Shown here one piece after another: positions 18,025 through 27,778 of a stretch of 64,000 bases of DNA; position 1 is the first letter of the stretch, and each line of letters starts with the position of its first letter. The notes under the pieces are model-generated. The model was not told the DNA's origin, did no database searches, and saw only the letters and a list, made by a program, of their open reading frames with translations. This DNA is from Pseudomonas sp. L5B5. Its GTDB lineage: Bacteria > Pseudomonadota > Gammaproteobacteria > Pseudomonadales > Pseudomonadaceae. The position numbers and the translations under genes are program-made. Location of the stretch: the NCBI RefSeq assembly GCF_020520285.1, contig NZ_CP084742.1, forward strand, positions 6,497,501-6,561,500, given 5' to 3'.

Positions 18025-19104
18025 TCAGAGGCTTTGCAGGCGCTCGCCCAGGCGGCCCTGGCTGGCCAGTTCGAGGAACTCGTCGCCCAGGCGCAGGCTC
18101 TCGTCCATGGCGCTGCGCCAGTACTTCTGCCGGCTGGCATCGTCGCCCATGAAGCGCTTGAAGTCGTTGCGGTCCGGCAGCTTGCCGTAGGGCAGGCGAG
18201 CCAGGTACTCCCGGGACGGCGCCAGCAGCAGGACATCCTGCAGGCGCTGGGGGCTGGCCCGGCGCCAGGGCAGGGTCTTGTCGAACCAGCCGGGAATCAC
18301 CCGGTCGGTGAAGTGCGGGTAGAGCACGATGTCGCTGCCGCTGTAGGGCAGGTCCAGGTGGTAGTCCAGCAGGCCGCCGTCGCGGAAGGTGCCGGCACCG
18401 GCACCAGGCAGCTCGCGTACACCCTGCATGACCATGGGGATCGAGCCCGAGGCCAGCAGCGCCTGGCGCAGGTTGCCGCGATCCAGGGGCACGAAGCGCG
18501 ACGGGAAGTCCTCCAGCGCGTGCAGCGGCGGCGCCTGGCGTGGGTCGTGCAGGACCAGGCGCTCGAAGTGCCGGGCCAGGCGCGCACGACCCCGCAGATT
18601 GTCGGCGATCACCGAGGACAGGCCCAGGCCCAGGCGCCCGCGATGGTCGTCGGCGAGCAGGCCGTGGCTCTTGACCACCATGATGTTCAGTCGGTAGTGG
18701 GGGTTGTCGAGGATGGTGGCGTCGCGGCCCTCGAGCAGGTCGTCGAGCATCTGTCGCGAGCTTTGGCTGATCTGCGCCATGGTCACGCCCTTGGCGAAGC
18801 TCTGGGCGTTGTACAGCTGGCCCAGGCGGCGAATGCCTTCGGCGGCGTCGGGCAGGCAGGCACTGGCGAACCGCCAGGAGCCCACCGAGGCGCCAATCAG
18901 CGAGCGCGCGCGAGGCACGGCGGGCAGCCATTCGCCGAACAGCGCCAGGTCCAGCCCCTGGATGCCAAGGGCCTTGGGACCGCCGGCGGCGCCCGGCAAG
19001 GTGCCGACCTCTCCGGCATGCAGGCCTTGTCGGCGGATACGCGCCAGGGCGCGCGGGCCGGCCTTGAGGGTCAGGGCGGGAAACTTGATATGGATGGCGG
19101 TCAT
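18025..19104 (-). CDS. Patatin-like phospholipase family protein
   Basis: A 359-residue protein with the patatin elements: a glycine-rich oxyanion segment (GAAGGPKALG), the nucleophile elbow GASVGSWRF (GxSxG) and the DGG aspartate motif in FRDGGLLDYH, giving a Ser-Asp dyad. Patatin-like enzymes hydrolyse acyl lipids. No signal peptide is evident, so it is probably cytosolic or membrane-associated. The stop is 128 bp from queD and the gene appears monocistronic. Confidence 0.85.
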   Translation of the reverse strand: MTAIHIKFPALTLKAGPRALARIRRQGLHAGEVGTLPGAAGGPKALGIQGLDLALFGEWLPAVPRARSLIGASVGSWRFASACLPDAAEGIRRLGQLYNAQSFAKGVTMAQISQSSRQMLDDLLEGRDATILDNPHYRLNIMVVKSHGLLADDHRGRLGLGLSSVIADNLRGRARLARHFERLVLHDPRQAPPLHALEDFPSRFVPLDRGNLRQALLASGSIPMVMQGVRELPGAGAGTFRDGGLLDYHLDLPYSGSDIVLYPHFTDRVIPGWFDKTLPWRRASPQRLQDVLLLAPSREYLARLPYGKLPDRNDFKRFMGDDASRQKYWRSAMDESLRLGDEFLELASQGRLGERLQSL

Positions 19105-19263
19105 ATCGGGCTCACTGTCGAATCAGCCGTCGAGTATAGAGAAGCATGACCTGGCGGGCCGAATGAAAGTTCTGTCAGGCCGCCGGAGGCATTCAGCTTC
19201 AATTAAGTTGTCCTGGGTATCGTTGGCAATATCGGCCGTTGGCCACTGCCTTGGAGACCTGCC

Positions 19264-19572
19264 ATGAAAACCCTGACCGCCCTGTTCGGCGCCAGCCTGA
19301 TCGCCCTTACCGCCAGCCTGGTCCATGCCCGCGACCTGGGCCCGGATGAAGCGCTGCGGTTGCGCGACGCTGGTACCATCGTATCCTTTGAAAAACTCAA
19401 TGCCATGGCCCTGTCCCGACATCCTGGGGCGAGCATCAGCGAAACCGAGCTGGAAGAGGAGTACGGCAAGTACATCTACCAGGTCGAGCTGCGCGACCCG
19501 CAGGGGCTGGAATGGGACCTGGAACTGGACGCCGTGAGCGGCCAGTTGCTCAAGGATCATCAGGACACGTAA
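19264..19572 (+). CDS. PepSY-domain periplasmic protein
   Basis: A 102-residue protein with a signal peptide (TALFGASLIALTASLVHA) and one PepSY-type unit (about 25-98, ending WDLELDAVSGQLLKDHQD). Its stop TAA overlaps the ATG of the next gene by one base (TAATG). It starts a four-gene operon with a second PepSY protein, a response regulator and a sensor kinase. PepSY proteins of this kind are thought to modulate envelope sensors or proteases; here it may feed the kinase downstream. Confidence 0.88.
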   Translation: MKTLTALFGASLIALTASLVHARDLGPDEALRLRDAGTIVSFEKLNAMALSRHPGASISETELEEEYGKYIYQVELRDPQGLEWDLELDAVSGQLLKDHQDT

Positions 19573-19886
19573 TGAATCGGAGATTGCCCATCGGCAGCCG
19601 GGTAGCCCTGGCGCTGTTGTTATTCTGCTCGCTGGCTGCGGCCCGCGACCTGGATCAGGACGAGGCCCTGCGCCTGCGCCAGCAGGGAGTCATCCTGCCC
19701 CTGGAGCAACTGCTGCAGCAGGCCATGGACCGCTACCCGGGGGCCAAGCTGCTGGAGGCCGAGCTGGAAGAAAAACACGATGTGTTCATTTATGAAGTCG
19801 AGCTCCTGACCGTGGACGGCGTGGTTCGCGAACTGGACCTGGATGCCGCCACCGGGCGCCTGTTGAAAGACGAGGAAGACGACTGA
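19572..19886 (+). CDS. Second PepSY-domain periplasmic protein
   Basis: A 104-residue paralogue of the preceding protein: signal sequence ([14 protein letters not shown]), then [15 protein letters not shown], which mirrors RDLGPDEALRLRDAG, and an ending in [15 protein letters not shown]. The ATG at 19572 overlaps the preceding stop; its own TGA overlaps the response-regulator ATG. Tandem duplication followed by divergence is the simplest explanation. It probably acts in the periplasm with its sister. Confidence 0.88.
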   Translation: MNRRLPIGSRVALALLLFCSLAAARDLDQDEALRLRQQGVILPLEQLLQQAMDRYPGAKLLEAELEEKHDVFIYEVELLTVDGVVRELDLDAATGRLLKDEEDD

Positions 19887-20554
19887 TGCGCCTGCTCCTG
19901 GTGGAAGACCATGTATCCCTGGCCGATGAACTGCTCGAGGGCCTCAATCGCCAGGGCTACGCCGTGGACTGGCTGGCCGACGGCCGTGACGCCCTGTACC
20001 AGGGCGCCAGCGAACCCTATGACCTGATCATTCTCGACCTGGGCCTGCCCGGGGTGCCGGGACTGGACGTGCTGCGTCGATGGCGCGTCGACGGCTTGGC
20101 CACTCCGGTGCTGATCCTCACCGCCCGGGGCTCCTGGGCCGAGCGCATCGAGGGCCTCAAGGCCGGCGCCGACGATTACCTGAGCAAGCCGTTCCACCCC
20201 GAGGAGTTGCATTTGCGAGTCCAGGCGCTGCTGCGCCGTTCCCATGGCCAGGCCAACCAGCAGACCCTGCAAGCCGCCGGGCTGCACCTGGACGAGGGAC
20301 GCCAGTGCGTGGTCCGCGATGGCCAGGATGTGCAACTGACGGCTGCCGAGTTTCGCCTGCTGCGCTACTTCATGCTGCATCCACAGCAGATCCTCTCCAA
20401 GAGCCACCTGGCCGAACACCTGTACGACGGCGAGACCGAGCGCGACTCCAATGTGCTGGAAGTCCACGTCAACCATCTGCGGCGCAAGCTGGGACGCAGC
20501 GTCATTGAAACCCGCCGGGGCCAGGGCTACCTGTTCGGCGGGGTGGCTTCGTGA
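19886..20554 (+). CDS. OmpR-family response regulator
   Basis: A 222-residue two-component regulator. The receiver domain (1-115) has the acidic pair in LLVEDHVS, phospho-acceptor Asp51 (IILDLGLPG) and the conserved Lys (DDYLSKPF). The C-terminal winged helix (about 125-220) has the OmpR/PhoB pattern, ending [20 protein letters not shown]. It overlaps the second PepSY gene and the kinase gene, so all four are translationally coupled. The domain set resembles PhoP/QseB/PmrA-type regulators of the envelope. Confidence 0.93.
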   Translation: MRLLLVEDHVSLADELLEGLNRQGYAVDWLADGRDALYQGASEPYDLIILDLGLPGVPGLDVLRRWRVDGLATPVLILTARGSWAERIEGLKAGADDYLSKPFHPEELHLRVQALLRRSHGQANQQTLQAAGLHLDEGRQCVVRDGQDVQLTAAEFRLLRYFMLHPQQILSKSHLAEHLYDGETERDSNVLEVHVNHLRRKLGRSVIETRRGQGYLFGGVAS

Positions 20555-21864
20555 GGTCGATCCAGCGTCGCCTGAGCCTGGGTCTGGTGGGGGTCATGCT
20601 GGTGGTCGGGCTGGCGTTGGCCCAGACCAGCCTGTGGCTGTTCGAAGTGGGCCTGCAACGCTACCTGGAGGCTGGCCTGCGCAATGCCAGCGAAAGCCTG
20701 CTGCTGGCCTTGGTTCGCGGCCCGCAAGGCCTGCAACTGGATGAGCGACGGTTGTCGGCGGCCTATCAGCGGCCGTTCTCCGGCCATTACTTTCGTATCG
20801 ACTTTGCCAATGTGCACTGGCGCTCCCGCTCCCTGTGGGACCAGGACCTGCCGCAACTGGAAGAAGCCGGGCTGCAGGGCAATCTGCAACTGGGGCCCGA
20901 GGGCCAGCAACTGCTGGTGTTGCGCAGCGACTACAAGCGTTTCGGCCAGTCGATCAGCATCAGCGTGGCCCAGGACTACACCCCGGTGCGCGAGAGTTTC
21001 CAGCGCATGCGCCAGATCGGCCTGGGCCTGGGCCTGGCGGGCCTGCTGCTGATCCTGCTGTTGCAACGGCTGACCGTGCGCCGGGCCCTGCGTCCGCTGG
21101 AGACGGCCCGCGAGCAGATTGCCCAGTTGCAGTTGGGCCAGCGCTCCCAGCTCGATGCCCAGGTGCCGGTGGAACTGGAGCCGCTGGTGGCCCAGGTCAA
21201 CCATCTGCTGGCCCATACCGAGGACAGCCTCAAACGCTCGCGCAATGCCCTGGGCAATCTCGGGCATGCCTTGAAGACGCCCCTGGCGGTCCTGCTGAGC
21301 CTGGCCTCGGGCCCCAAGCTCGCGGCCCAGCCGGAGGTGCGCAAGATTTTGCTGGAGCAGCTGGAGCAGGTACAGACCCGGCTCAATCGCGAACTGAACC
21401 GGGCGCGACTGGCCGGCGATGCGCTGCCTGGCGCGTTGTTCGAATGCGATGCCGAATTGCCGGGGTTGCTGGCGACCTTGAACATGATCCATGGCGAGCA
21501 CCTGGAGCTGAGCTACCACGCGGCGCCGGGGCTGCGCCTGCCCTGGGACCGCGAGGACCTGCTGGAACTGCTGGGCAACTTGCTGGACAACGCCTGCAAG
21601 TGGGCGGACGCCCAGGTGCAGTTGCAGGTGGAGGAGCGTGGTTCGGGCTTTTGCCTGGCGGTGGACGACGATGGCCCAGGGATTCCGGAGCAGCGCCGCG
21701 AACAGGTGTTCAGCCGTGGCGCTCGCCTGGATGAGCAGACCGATGGCCATGGCCTGGGCCTGGGCATCGTGCGCGATATCGTCGAGGCCTGGGGAGGAAC
21801 CCTGAGCCTGGGGCAAAGCCCGCTGGGCGGCTTGCGGGTGGCGATCGAGCTGCCCCGGCGCTGA
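20551..21864 (+). CDS. Sensor histidine kinase (PhoQ-like architecture)
   Basis: A 437-residue kinase starting with GTG four bases inside the regulator gene. Two transmembrane helices (about 9-31 and 152-172) flank a periplasmic domain of about 120 residues. The H-box is [14 protein letters not shown] with His239; the ATPase N-box reads [10 protein letters not shown] and the G-boxes [12 protein letters not shown] and [12 protein letters not shown]. Architecture and H-box (GHALKTPL) are those of PhoQ-type kinases. Signal unknown; the two PepSY proteins are candidate modulators. Confidence 0.92.
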   Translation: MRSIQRRLSLGLVGVMLVVGLALAQTSLWLFEVGLQRYLEAGLRNASESLLLALVRGPQGLQLDERRLSAAYQRPFSGHYFRIDFANVHWRSRSLWDQDLPQLEEAGLQGNLQLGPEGQQLLVLRSDYKRFGQSISISVAQDYTPVRESFQRMRQIGLGLGLAGLLLILLLQRLTVRRALRPLETAREQIAQLQLGQRSQLDAQVPVELEPLVAQVNHLLAHTEDSLKRSRNALGNLGHALKTPLAVLLSLASGPKLAAQPEVRKILLEQLEQVQTRLNRELNRARLAGDALPGALFECDAELPGLLATLNMIHGEHLELSYHAAPGLRLPWDREDLLELLGNLLDNACKWADAQVQLQVEERGSGFCLAVDDDGPGIPEQRREQVFSRGARLDEQTDGHGLGLGIVRDIVEAWGGTLSLGQSPLGGLRVAIELPRR

Positions 21865-21911
21865 GCTTGCCAGGTGCCGCGTTGCATTGCGGCCGGGTGC
21901 AGGCCTGGCGG

Positions 21912-22011
21912 TGTAGCCGCTGCCGAAGGCTGCGATCGACCCCGAAGGGGACGCCGCCCTCGATGGCGCCGAAGGCCTTGCGGGCCAGCCTCGCGGGCTT
22001 GGTAGCGGCTA
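21912..22011. repeat. REP-type palindromic element
   Basis: Begins TGTAGCCGCTGCCGAAGGCTGCG and ends GGTAGCGGCTA, with several internal hairpins. The left end matches the elements at 4445 and 24265. It sits between the convergent kinase and chemoreceptor genes and may act as a bidirectional terminator. Confidence 0.65.
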
Positions 22012-22017
22012 TGGCGA

Positions 22018-24165
22018 TCAGACGCGGAACTGGTCCATCAGGCCCTGCTGCTGGTTGGCCAGGCTGTTCAGCGACTGGCTGACTCGCGCCGATTCGTTGG
22101 CCTGTTCCGACAGCGACTCGGTGACATCGCGAATCGTCGCCACGTTGCTGTTGATCTCCTCGGCCACGGCACTCTGTTGCTCGGCGGCGCTGGCGATCTG
22201 CAGGTTCATGTCGCTGATCACCGTCACCGCATCGCCGATCTGGCGCAGGGCGGTCACCGCCTGACCCACCTGCTCGACACTGCCCTGGGCCTGGCGATGG
22301 CTGTTGCCCATGGAGGCCACCACGTCGCGGGTGCCGTTCTGCAGCTGTTCGATCACCTGCCGGGTTTCTTCCACCGACTCCTGGGTACGCTGCGCTAGGT
22401 TGCGCACTTCATCGGCCACCACCGCGAAACCGCGGCCGGCTTCCCCGGCCCGTGCGGCTTCGATGGCGGCATTGAGGGCCAGCAGGTTGGTTTGCTCGGC
22501 AATGGTGCGGATCACCTCGAGCACCGAGCCGATCTGTTCGCTGTCGCTTGCCAGGCCTTCGACCTGGCCCATGGCGGTGCTCATGTCGGCCGCCAGCAGA
22601 TCGATGCTGCGGGTGGTGCGGTCGATCACGGTCAGGCCCTGCCGGGTCGCCTGGTCGGCATCCCGTGCGGCCTGGGCCGCCTGGGCCGCGCTGCGGGCCA
22701 CGTCCTGGGCGGTGGCACTCATTTCATGGGATGCAGTGGCCACCTGGTCTACCTGGCGGTACTGCTGTTCCATGCCGGCGCTGGTCTGGGCGGCGATGGC
22801 CGAGGACTGGTCGGCGGTGCCACGGGCATCCTGAACCGAGCGCTTGACCTCGGCGATGATCGGCTGAAGCTTGTCCAGGAAGCGGTTGAACCAGCCGGCC
22901 AATTGTCCCAGCTCATCGTGCTTGTCATAGGCCAGGCGGCGGGTCAGGTCGCCTTCGCCGCTGGCAATGTCCTCGAGCATGGTGGCCACGCCGAGGATCG
23001 GCCGAGTCACGCTGCGGGCCATCAGCCAGACCAGGAACAGGCCGACGACCGCGGCCAGCAGGCCCAGCCCCAGTTCCATCAGGGTGCCGCTGCTGTTGCT
23101 GGCATCCAGCTCGCTCTTGAGGGTCTCGGCCGGGCCCACCAGGACCTTTTCCGGCACGTCCAGCAACACGCCCCACGGCTTGCCGCCAGGGATCGGGGTG
23201 AAGGGGGCCAGTACCTTGAGCTGCCGGTTGCTGTGCAGGCTATGGGTCTGCGAGCTGTTGGCCAGCTGGCGAATCAGCTCGGCGCCGTTGGTGCTGTCGA
23301 CACTCTCCAGGCGCTGGCTGAGCTTGCTGGCGTCGGGGCTGTAGCCGGCCAGCAGGCCTTCGGGGCTGATGATGCTGACATTGGTCTGGCCAGCATAGAG
23401 CTTGCGGCTGGCGTTCTGGCTGACGGCCTGGAGGCTGTTGAGGTTGATGTCCACCGACAGCGAAGCGATGACCTTGCCGTCCACCTGCAGTGGGAAGACG
23501 ATGCTGGTCATCAGCACCTTCTGCCCGGCGATGTCATAGAAGTAGGGCTCGATCACGCAGGGCTTGAGGGTGCTGCGCGGGCAGGTGAACCAGGCATTGG
23601 CCGGTTGCCCGCTGGGGCCGGTGCGGGTGTCGCTCATGTCGCTTTCCGGCAGCGGCATGGAGGTCAACTGGCCCGGGGTCGGTTGCGACCAGTACAGGGC
23701 GAAGCGGCCTTTCTCGTTGCTGCCCAGTTCACCCTGGCCAGTGAACAGGCTGTCCTTGCCATCCAGCGCGTTGGCTTCGAAGACCAGGGACAGGCCCAGC
23801 AGGTCGGGGTTGGCCTGCAGCGCCGACTTGACCTGGCGAGTCAGGTCCTCGCGCAGGTCGAAGGCATCGAGGAAGCGTTTTTCGGCCTGCTCGCGCAGGA
23901 ACAGGACCTGGCGCGAGAAGCCATGGCCGTATTGATACGCATCCATGAACTGCTGGCGAATTCCCAGGGCCTGGACTTCGCCCTGGGCCTCGATCCTGGC
24001 CTGGGCGGCTTCGTTGAGCATCTCCATGCTTGAGGCCTTCACCAGCTCGGAGCTGTGCTCCATGCGGTACAGCGAAAGCCCCACCAGCAACGACACGATG
24101 CCCAACAGGCAGAGTCCGGCGAGCAAGGTGATCTTCCATTGGATGGAAAGTTGTCTGAGCGACAT
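22018..24165 (-). CDS. Methyl-accepting chemotaxis protein with Cache-type sensor
   Basis: A 715-residue transducer. One helix near the N-terminus ([20 protein letters not shown]) and one near residue 365-390 ([15 protein letters not shown]) bracket a periplasmic domain of about 330 residues that has dCache-like segments ([30 protein letters not shown]). HAMP follows ([20 protein letters not shown]), then the signalling domain with the highly conserved hairpin tip [20 protein letters not shown]. No C-terminal CheR-binding pentapeptide is present. The ligand is unknown; the sensor is longer than in typical amino-acid dCache receptors. Confidence 0.93.
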   Translation of the reverse strand: MSLRQLSIQWKITLLAGLCLLGIVSLLVGLSLYRMEHSSELVKASSMEMLNEAAQARIEAQGEVQALGIRQQFMDAYQYGHGFSRQVLFLREQAEKRFLDAFDLREDLTRQVKSALQANPDLLGLSLVFEANALDGKDSLFTGQGELGSNEKGRFALYWSQPTPGQLTSMPLPESDMSDTRTGPSGQPANAWFTCPRSTLKPCVIEPYFYDIAGQKVLMTSIVFPLQVDGKVIASLSVDINLNSLQAVSQNASRKLYAGQTNVSIISPEGLLAGYSPDASKLSQRLESVDSTNGAELIRQLANSSQTHSLHSNRQLKVLAPFTPIPGGKPWGVLLDVPEKVLVGPAETLKSELDASNSSGTLMELGLGLLAAVVGLFLVWLMARSVTRPILGVATMLEDIASGEGDLTRRLAYDKHDELGQLAGWFNRFLDKLQPIIAEVKRSVQDARGTADQSSAIAAQTSAGMEQQYRQVDQVATASHEMSATAQDVARSAAQAAQAARDADQATRQGLTVIDRTTRSIDLLAADMSTAMGQVEGLASDSEQIGSVLEVIRTIAEQTNLLALNAAIEAARAGEAGRGFAVVADEVRNLAQRTQESVEETRQVIEQLQNGTRDVVASMGNSHRQAQGSVEQVGQAVTALRQIGDAVTVISDMNLQIASAAEQQSAVAEEINSNVATIRDVTESLSEQANESARVSQSLNSLANQQQGLMDQFRV

Positions 24166-24544
24166 GGAGACGTCCTTTATTCGATAAATATCTGAGACTT
24201 TGCCCTGTAACGGCCGTTGGTCGGGTTTCTTTAAACGAGCGTTCGAAATCCATCCCCCCCCATCTGTGGCCGCTGCCGAGCCCGCGAGGCTGCGACAAGG
24301 TCCGCAGGACCTTCAGCGTTGTTGCGACCATTGCGACCCTGCGGGCCGTGCGCAGCCTGCGGCAGCGGCTGCACGAAGCCGGGCGCCGGTGGGCGCCGGG
24401 CGGCGGTTTTGACAAGCCGGGCCCACTGCTGCAAAGTGCGCGCCCTCTAACAACAACCTCTTTTCATCCCGATGTCGGCAGCGTGCTGTCTTCCAGTCGG
24501 ACACAGGCTTTTGCGCGGTTTTTGCCCGCAGTAACGAGGTAACG
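24166..24544. other. Intergenic region with REPIN and promoters
   Basis: A 379-bp gap between the leftward chemoreceptor and the rightward transporter. It contains one REPIN (24265-24373), listed separately. The segment 24430-24540 is less GC-rich and should carry the promoter of the transporter gene. No coding sequence is supported. Confidence 0.55.
24265..24373. repeat. REPIN-like palindromic element
   Basis: TGTGGCCGCTGCCGAGCCCG at the left and GCAGCCTGCGGCAGCGGC at the right are inverted. An internal hairpin AAGGTCCGCAGGACCTT is also visible. Same family as 4445-4583 and 21912-22011. Confidence 0.72.
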
Positions 24545-25864
24545 ATGATTAACGCAGTAATTGCCGCGGTAGGCGTGATGCTGGTGCTCAGCCTGTCCCG
24601 CGTGCATGTAGTGATCGCCCTGATCGTGGGGGCGCTGGTAGGCGGCCTCACCGGTGGCCTGGGGATCGAGGCCACGCTCAAGGCCTTCAACAGTGGCCTG
24701 GGCGGCGGCGCCACGGTGGCCCTGTCCTATGCCTTGCTCGGCGCCTTCGCCGTGGCCATCGCCAAGTCCGGCCTGGCCCATGCCCTGGCCGACAAGATCC
24801 TGCTGCTGGTGGACCGCCAGGATGCCCACGGCGGCGGCCAGGTCAAATGGCTGCTGATCGGCCTGCTGTGGGTGGTGGCTATCGCCTCGCAGAACATCCT
24901 GCCGATCCACATCGCGTTCATTCCGCTGCTGGTGCCGCCGCTGCTGTATGTGCTGACCAAGCTGCAGCTGGACCGGCGGCTGGTCGCCTGTGTCATCACC
25001 TTCGGCCTGATCACCCCCTACATGTTCCTGCCGGTGGGCTTCGGCAACATCTTCCTCAACGAGATCCTCCTGGCCAACGTGGCCCGCAGCGGTGTCGACA
25101 TCAGCCAGGTCAATGTCACCCACGCCATGGGCATCCCGGCCCTGGGCATGGTCTGCGGCCTGGCGCTGGCGTTTTTCAGCTATCGCAAGAAGCGCGTCTA
25201 CGACCTGGGACGGATAGAGAAGGTCGAGCAGGTGGAGGTGCAGTACAACCCGCGCACCCTGCTGGTGGCGGGCCTGGCGATCGTGGCGGCGTTCGTCGTC
25301 CAGTTGCTGCTGGACTCGATGATTATCGGTGCCTTGTGCGGTTTCCTGATCTTCTCGATGTCGGGCATCGTGCGCTGGCGCGAGACGGATGAGCTGTTCA
25401 CCGAAGGCATGAAGATGATGGCCATGATCGGTTTCATCATGATCGCCGCCTCGGGTTTCGCCGAGGTAATGAAGGCCACCGGCGAGGTCAACAGCCTGGT
25501 GCAGACCTCGGCCAGCTGGATCGGCCACAGCAAGGGCGTGGGCGCGCTGCTGATGCTGCTGGTGGGCCTGCTGGTGACCATGGGCATCGGCTCGTCGTTC
25601 TCCACGGTGCCGATCCTGGCTGCGATCTTCGTGCCGCTGTGCGTGCAACTGGGCTTCAGCCCGCTGGCCATCGTCTGCATCGTCGGCACCGCCGGGGCCC
25701 TGGGCGACGCCGGTTCGCCGGCCTCGGACTCGACCCTGGGGCCGACCTCGGGCCTGAACATCGACGGCCAGCACCACCACATCTGGGACACCGTGGTCCC
25801 GACCTTCCTGCACTACAACCTGCCGCTGCTGGCCTTCGGCTGGGTGGCGGCGATGGTGCTCTGA
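24545..25864 (+). CDS. Na+/H+ antiporter-family (NhaC-like) transporter
   Basis: A 439-residue polytopic protein with about 11 helices. The half-membrane repeats and loops such as [37 protein letters not shown] and [18 protein letters not shown] are typical of the 'Na+/H+ antiporter family' that includes NhaC and YuiF-like amino-acid transporters. Whether it exchanges protons for sodium or carries an amino acid cannot be told. It is preceded by AACGAGGTAACG and is alone in its transcription unit. Confidence 0.8.
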   Translation: MINAVIAAVGVMLVLSLSRVHVVIALIVGALVGGLTGGLGIEATLKAFNSGLGGGATVALSYALLGAFAVAIAKSGLAHALADKILLLVDRQDAHGGGQVKWLLIGLLWVVAIASQNILPIHIAFIPLLVPPLLYVLTKLQLDRRLVACVITFGLITPYMFLPVGFGNIFLNEILLANVARSGVDISQVNVTHAMGIPALGMVCGLALAFFSYRKKRVYDLGRIEKVEQVEVQYNPRTLLVAGLAIVAAFVVQLLLDSMIIGALCGFLIFSMSGIVRWRETDELFTEGMKMMAMIGFIMIAASGFAEVMKATGEVNSLVQTSASWIGHSKGVGALLMLLVGLLVTMGIGSSFSTVPILAAIFVPLCVQLGFSPLAIVCIVGTAGALGDAGSPASDSTLGPTSGLNIDGQHHHIWDTVVPTFLHYNLPLLAFGWVAAMVL

Positions 25865-25932
25865 GCACCACCTTGCGCCCGGGGAGCCGCGCCGGCTCCC
25901 CACCGTCGCCTAGGCTGCCAGCCGGCAGACCC

Positions 25933-26835
25933 TCACTTGAGCAATGGCTTGGCCGGCAGTGGCGAGCTGCACAGGCGCACCCCCATGGCCGCCAGGATCA
26001 CTCCACCCCAGGCCAGCCAGGGCATCGGTTCGCCCAGTAGCAGCCAGGCCACCAGGGCCGCGCAGGGCGGCACCAGGAAAAACACCGCCGATACCCTGGC
26101 CGCCTCGTTGCGCCGTACCAGCAGCATCAGCAAGGCGATCGCCAGCAGCGAATTGAAGAACGACAGGTAGCCCAGGGACCCGATGAACGGCCAGGTCCAC
26201 TGGATCGGTTGCGGGTCGAGGGTGAAGGCCAGGGGCGACACCAGCAGCATGCCCAGCAAGTACTGGCTGAACAGCGACAGGATGATGGGCTGCGGGGTCG
26301 AGGCCTTTTCCAGCAGCACGCTGGCACTCAGGCCTAGCAGCGACAACCAGGCCAGGCCCATGCCCAGCACGGTGAAGCGCTCCACCCCGGATTTGGCCAG
26401 GATCACCACCGCCGCTCCAAGGAACCCCAGCAGCAGGCCCAGCCACTGCTTGCCGGCCACCGGCGTGCGCAGCAGCAAGGGCGAGGCAACGCCGATCACT
26501 ACCGGTTGCAGCGAGACGATCAGCGCCAGCAGGCCGGCGCTGATGCCGGCATCGATGGCCAGGTAGGTCCCGGCGAAGTACACGCATTGCATCAGCACGC
26601 CACTGCAGATCATCGCCAGCAAGGGGCGTCCCCGGGGCAGGGGCGGACGTTGCACCAGCACCACCGGGAGCAGCACCAGCACCACGATCACGTAGCGCAG
26701 CCACAGGAACATCATCGGGCTGCAGTACTGCAGCCCGACCTTGACGATGGCGAAGCCCGACGACCACAGCATGAGGAACAGGCCGGAGATCCACAGGTCC
26801 GGCCGCTTGTGCACGCTCATCAGCAGATTGTTCAC
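25933..26835 (-). CDS. EamA/DMT family exporter, last gene of the NRPS operon
   Basis: A 300-residue drug/metabolite transporter with ten helices in two EamA repeats (starting LWISGLFLMLWSSGFAIVKV and, in the second half, LGLSASVLLEK). EamA proteins export amino acids and small metabolites. The start is GTG at 26835, overlapping the phosphatase stop by four bases (GTGA), so it belongs to the same operon as the NRPS, SDR, oxygenase and phosphatase. The natural inference is export of the cluster product, or of a toxic precursor. Confidence 0.88.
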   Translation of the reverse strand: MNNLLMSVHKRPDLWISGLFLMLWSSGFAIVKVGLQYCSPMMFLWLRYVIVVLVLLPVVLVQRPPLPRGRPLLAMICSGVLMQCVYFAGTYLAIDAGISAGLLALIVSLQPVVIGVASPLLLRTPVAGKQWLGLLLGFLGAAVVILAKSGVERFTVLGMGLAWLSLLGLSASVLLEKASTPQPIILSLFSQYLLGMLLVSPLAFTLDPQPIQWTWPFIGSLGYLSFFNSLLAIALLMLLVRRNEAARVSAVFFLVPPCAALVAWLLLGEPMPWLAWGGVILAAMGVRLCSSPLPAKPLLK

Positions 26836-27725
26836 CGGACTTCCTCGTCAGGCTCGCGCACGACCTGGCGGGCCTGGGCCAGCGCCGCGAACAGGCCGTC
26901 CAGCCCGCCGTGGTCCAGGACGATGTCGCAGGCCGGCAGCAGCGCCGGCTTGGCCCGGAAACCGACGAACAGCCCGGCTTGCCGAGCCATCTCCAGGTCA
27001 TTGGCACCGTCACCGACGGCGATCACCTGGTGCGCTGCGATACCGTGGCGGGCACACAGGCGCTGGACGATGGCGGCCTTGCCCGGGGCGTCGATCACTT
27101 CGCCGAGCAGGGTGCCGTTGAGGCAGCCATCGATCACCTGCAGCTCATGGGCGAAGGCTTCATCCATGCCCAGTTGCTGCCTGATGCGCTGTGCCACCAG
27201 GTCGAAACCACCGCTGACGATGACCGTCCGCAGGCCGGCCCGGGCCGCCGTGTGCACCAGCTCGCGGGCGCCAGGGGAGAGCCGGGCCGTGCGTTCGATC
27301 ACCCGGTGCAGGTCGTCCAGGGCCAGGCCGCGCAGCAGCCCGATGCGGTAGCGCATGCTGGTGGCGTAGTCGTCCCGGGTGTCGCTGATCGCGCGTTCGG
27401 TGAGGCGGCCGACTTCCTCGGCCGCGCCGACGAAGGCCGCGAGCTCGACGATCGTCTCGACCTCGATCAGGGTGGAGTCCATGTCGCAGGCCAGCAGCCG
27501 GAAGTCTTCCAGGGCCAGGCCCGGTGGCAGCACTGCAAAATCCGTGGCCAGCTTGCGCAGGCCGTTGAAGAGTTCCCCGCGCCGGGTTTCATGGTGCTGT
27601 TGCCAGCGGGTCATGAGGCCGCCGTGGCCGCACCGGGGAGCGTCGAAACCGAGGCGTTGCAGACCGCTGGCCAGGGTGGCCTGCCGTGCCGGGGTGAAGC
27701 CGAACAGAATGAGGTTCTTGGTCAT
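26832..27725 (-). CDS. SerB-like HAD phosphatase in the NRPS operon
   Basis: A 297-residue protein with the phosphoserine-phosphatase HAD motifs: DMDSTLIEVE (motif I, two catalytic Asp), VSGGFD (motif II, Ser), the Lys in DAPGKAAIVQ and GDGANDLEMA (motif III). The N-terminal ~80 residues include VLPPGLALEDFRLL, as in SerB. The canonical pseudomonad SerB is longer, to my knowledge about 400 residues with ACT-type regions, so this is likely a second, pathway-dedicated copy. It may hydrolyse a phosphorylated biosynthetic intermediate or raise the serine supply. AAAGG precedes the ATG. Confidence 0.85.
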   Translation of the reverse strand: MTKNLILFGFTPARQATLASGLQRLGFDAPRCGHGGLMTRWQQHHETRRGELFNGLRKLATDFAVLPPGLALEDFRLLACDMDSTLIEVETIVELAAFVGAAEEVGRLTERAISDTRDDYATSMRYRIGLLRGLALDDLHRVIERTARLSPGARELVHTAARAGLRTVIVSGGFDLVAQRIRQQLGMDEAFAHELQVIDGCLNGTLLGEVIDAPGKAAIVQRLCARHGIAAHQVIAVGDGANDLEMARQAGLFVGFRAKPALLPACDIVLDHGGLDGLFAALAQARQVVREPDEEVR

Positions 27726-27778
27726 AACCTTTCGCCAAGGTGGCGCCGCATGGGGCCGGCGCCACGTTCACGGGACGA

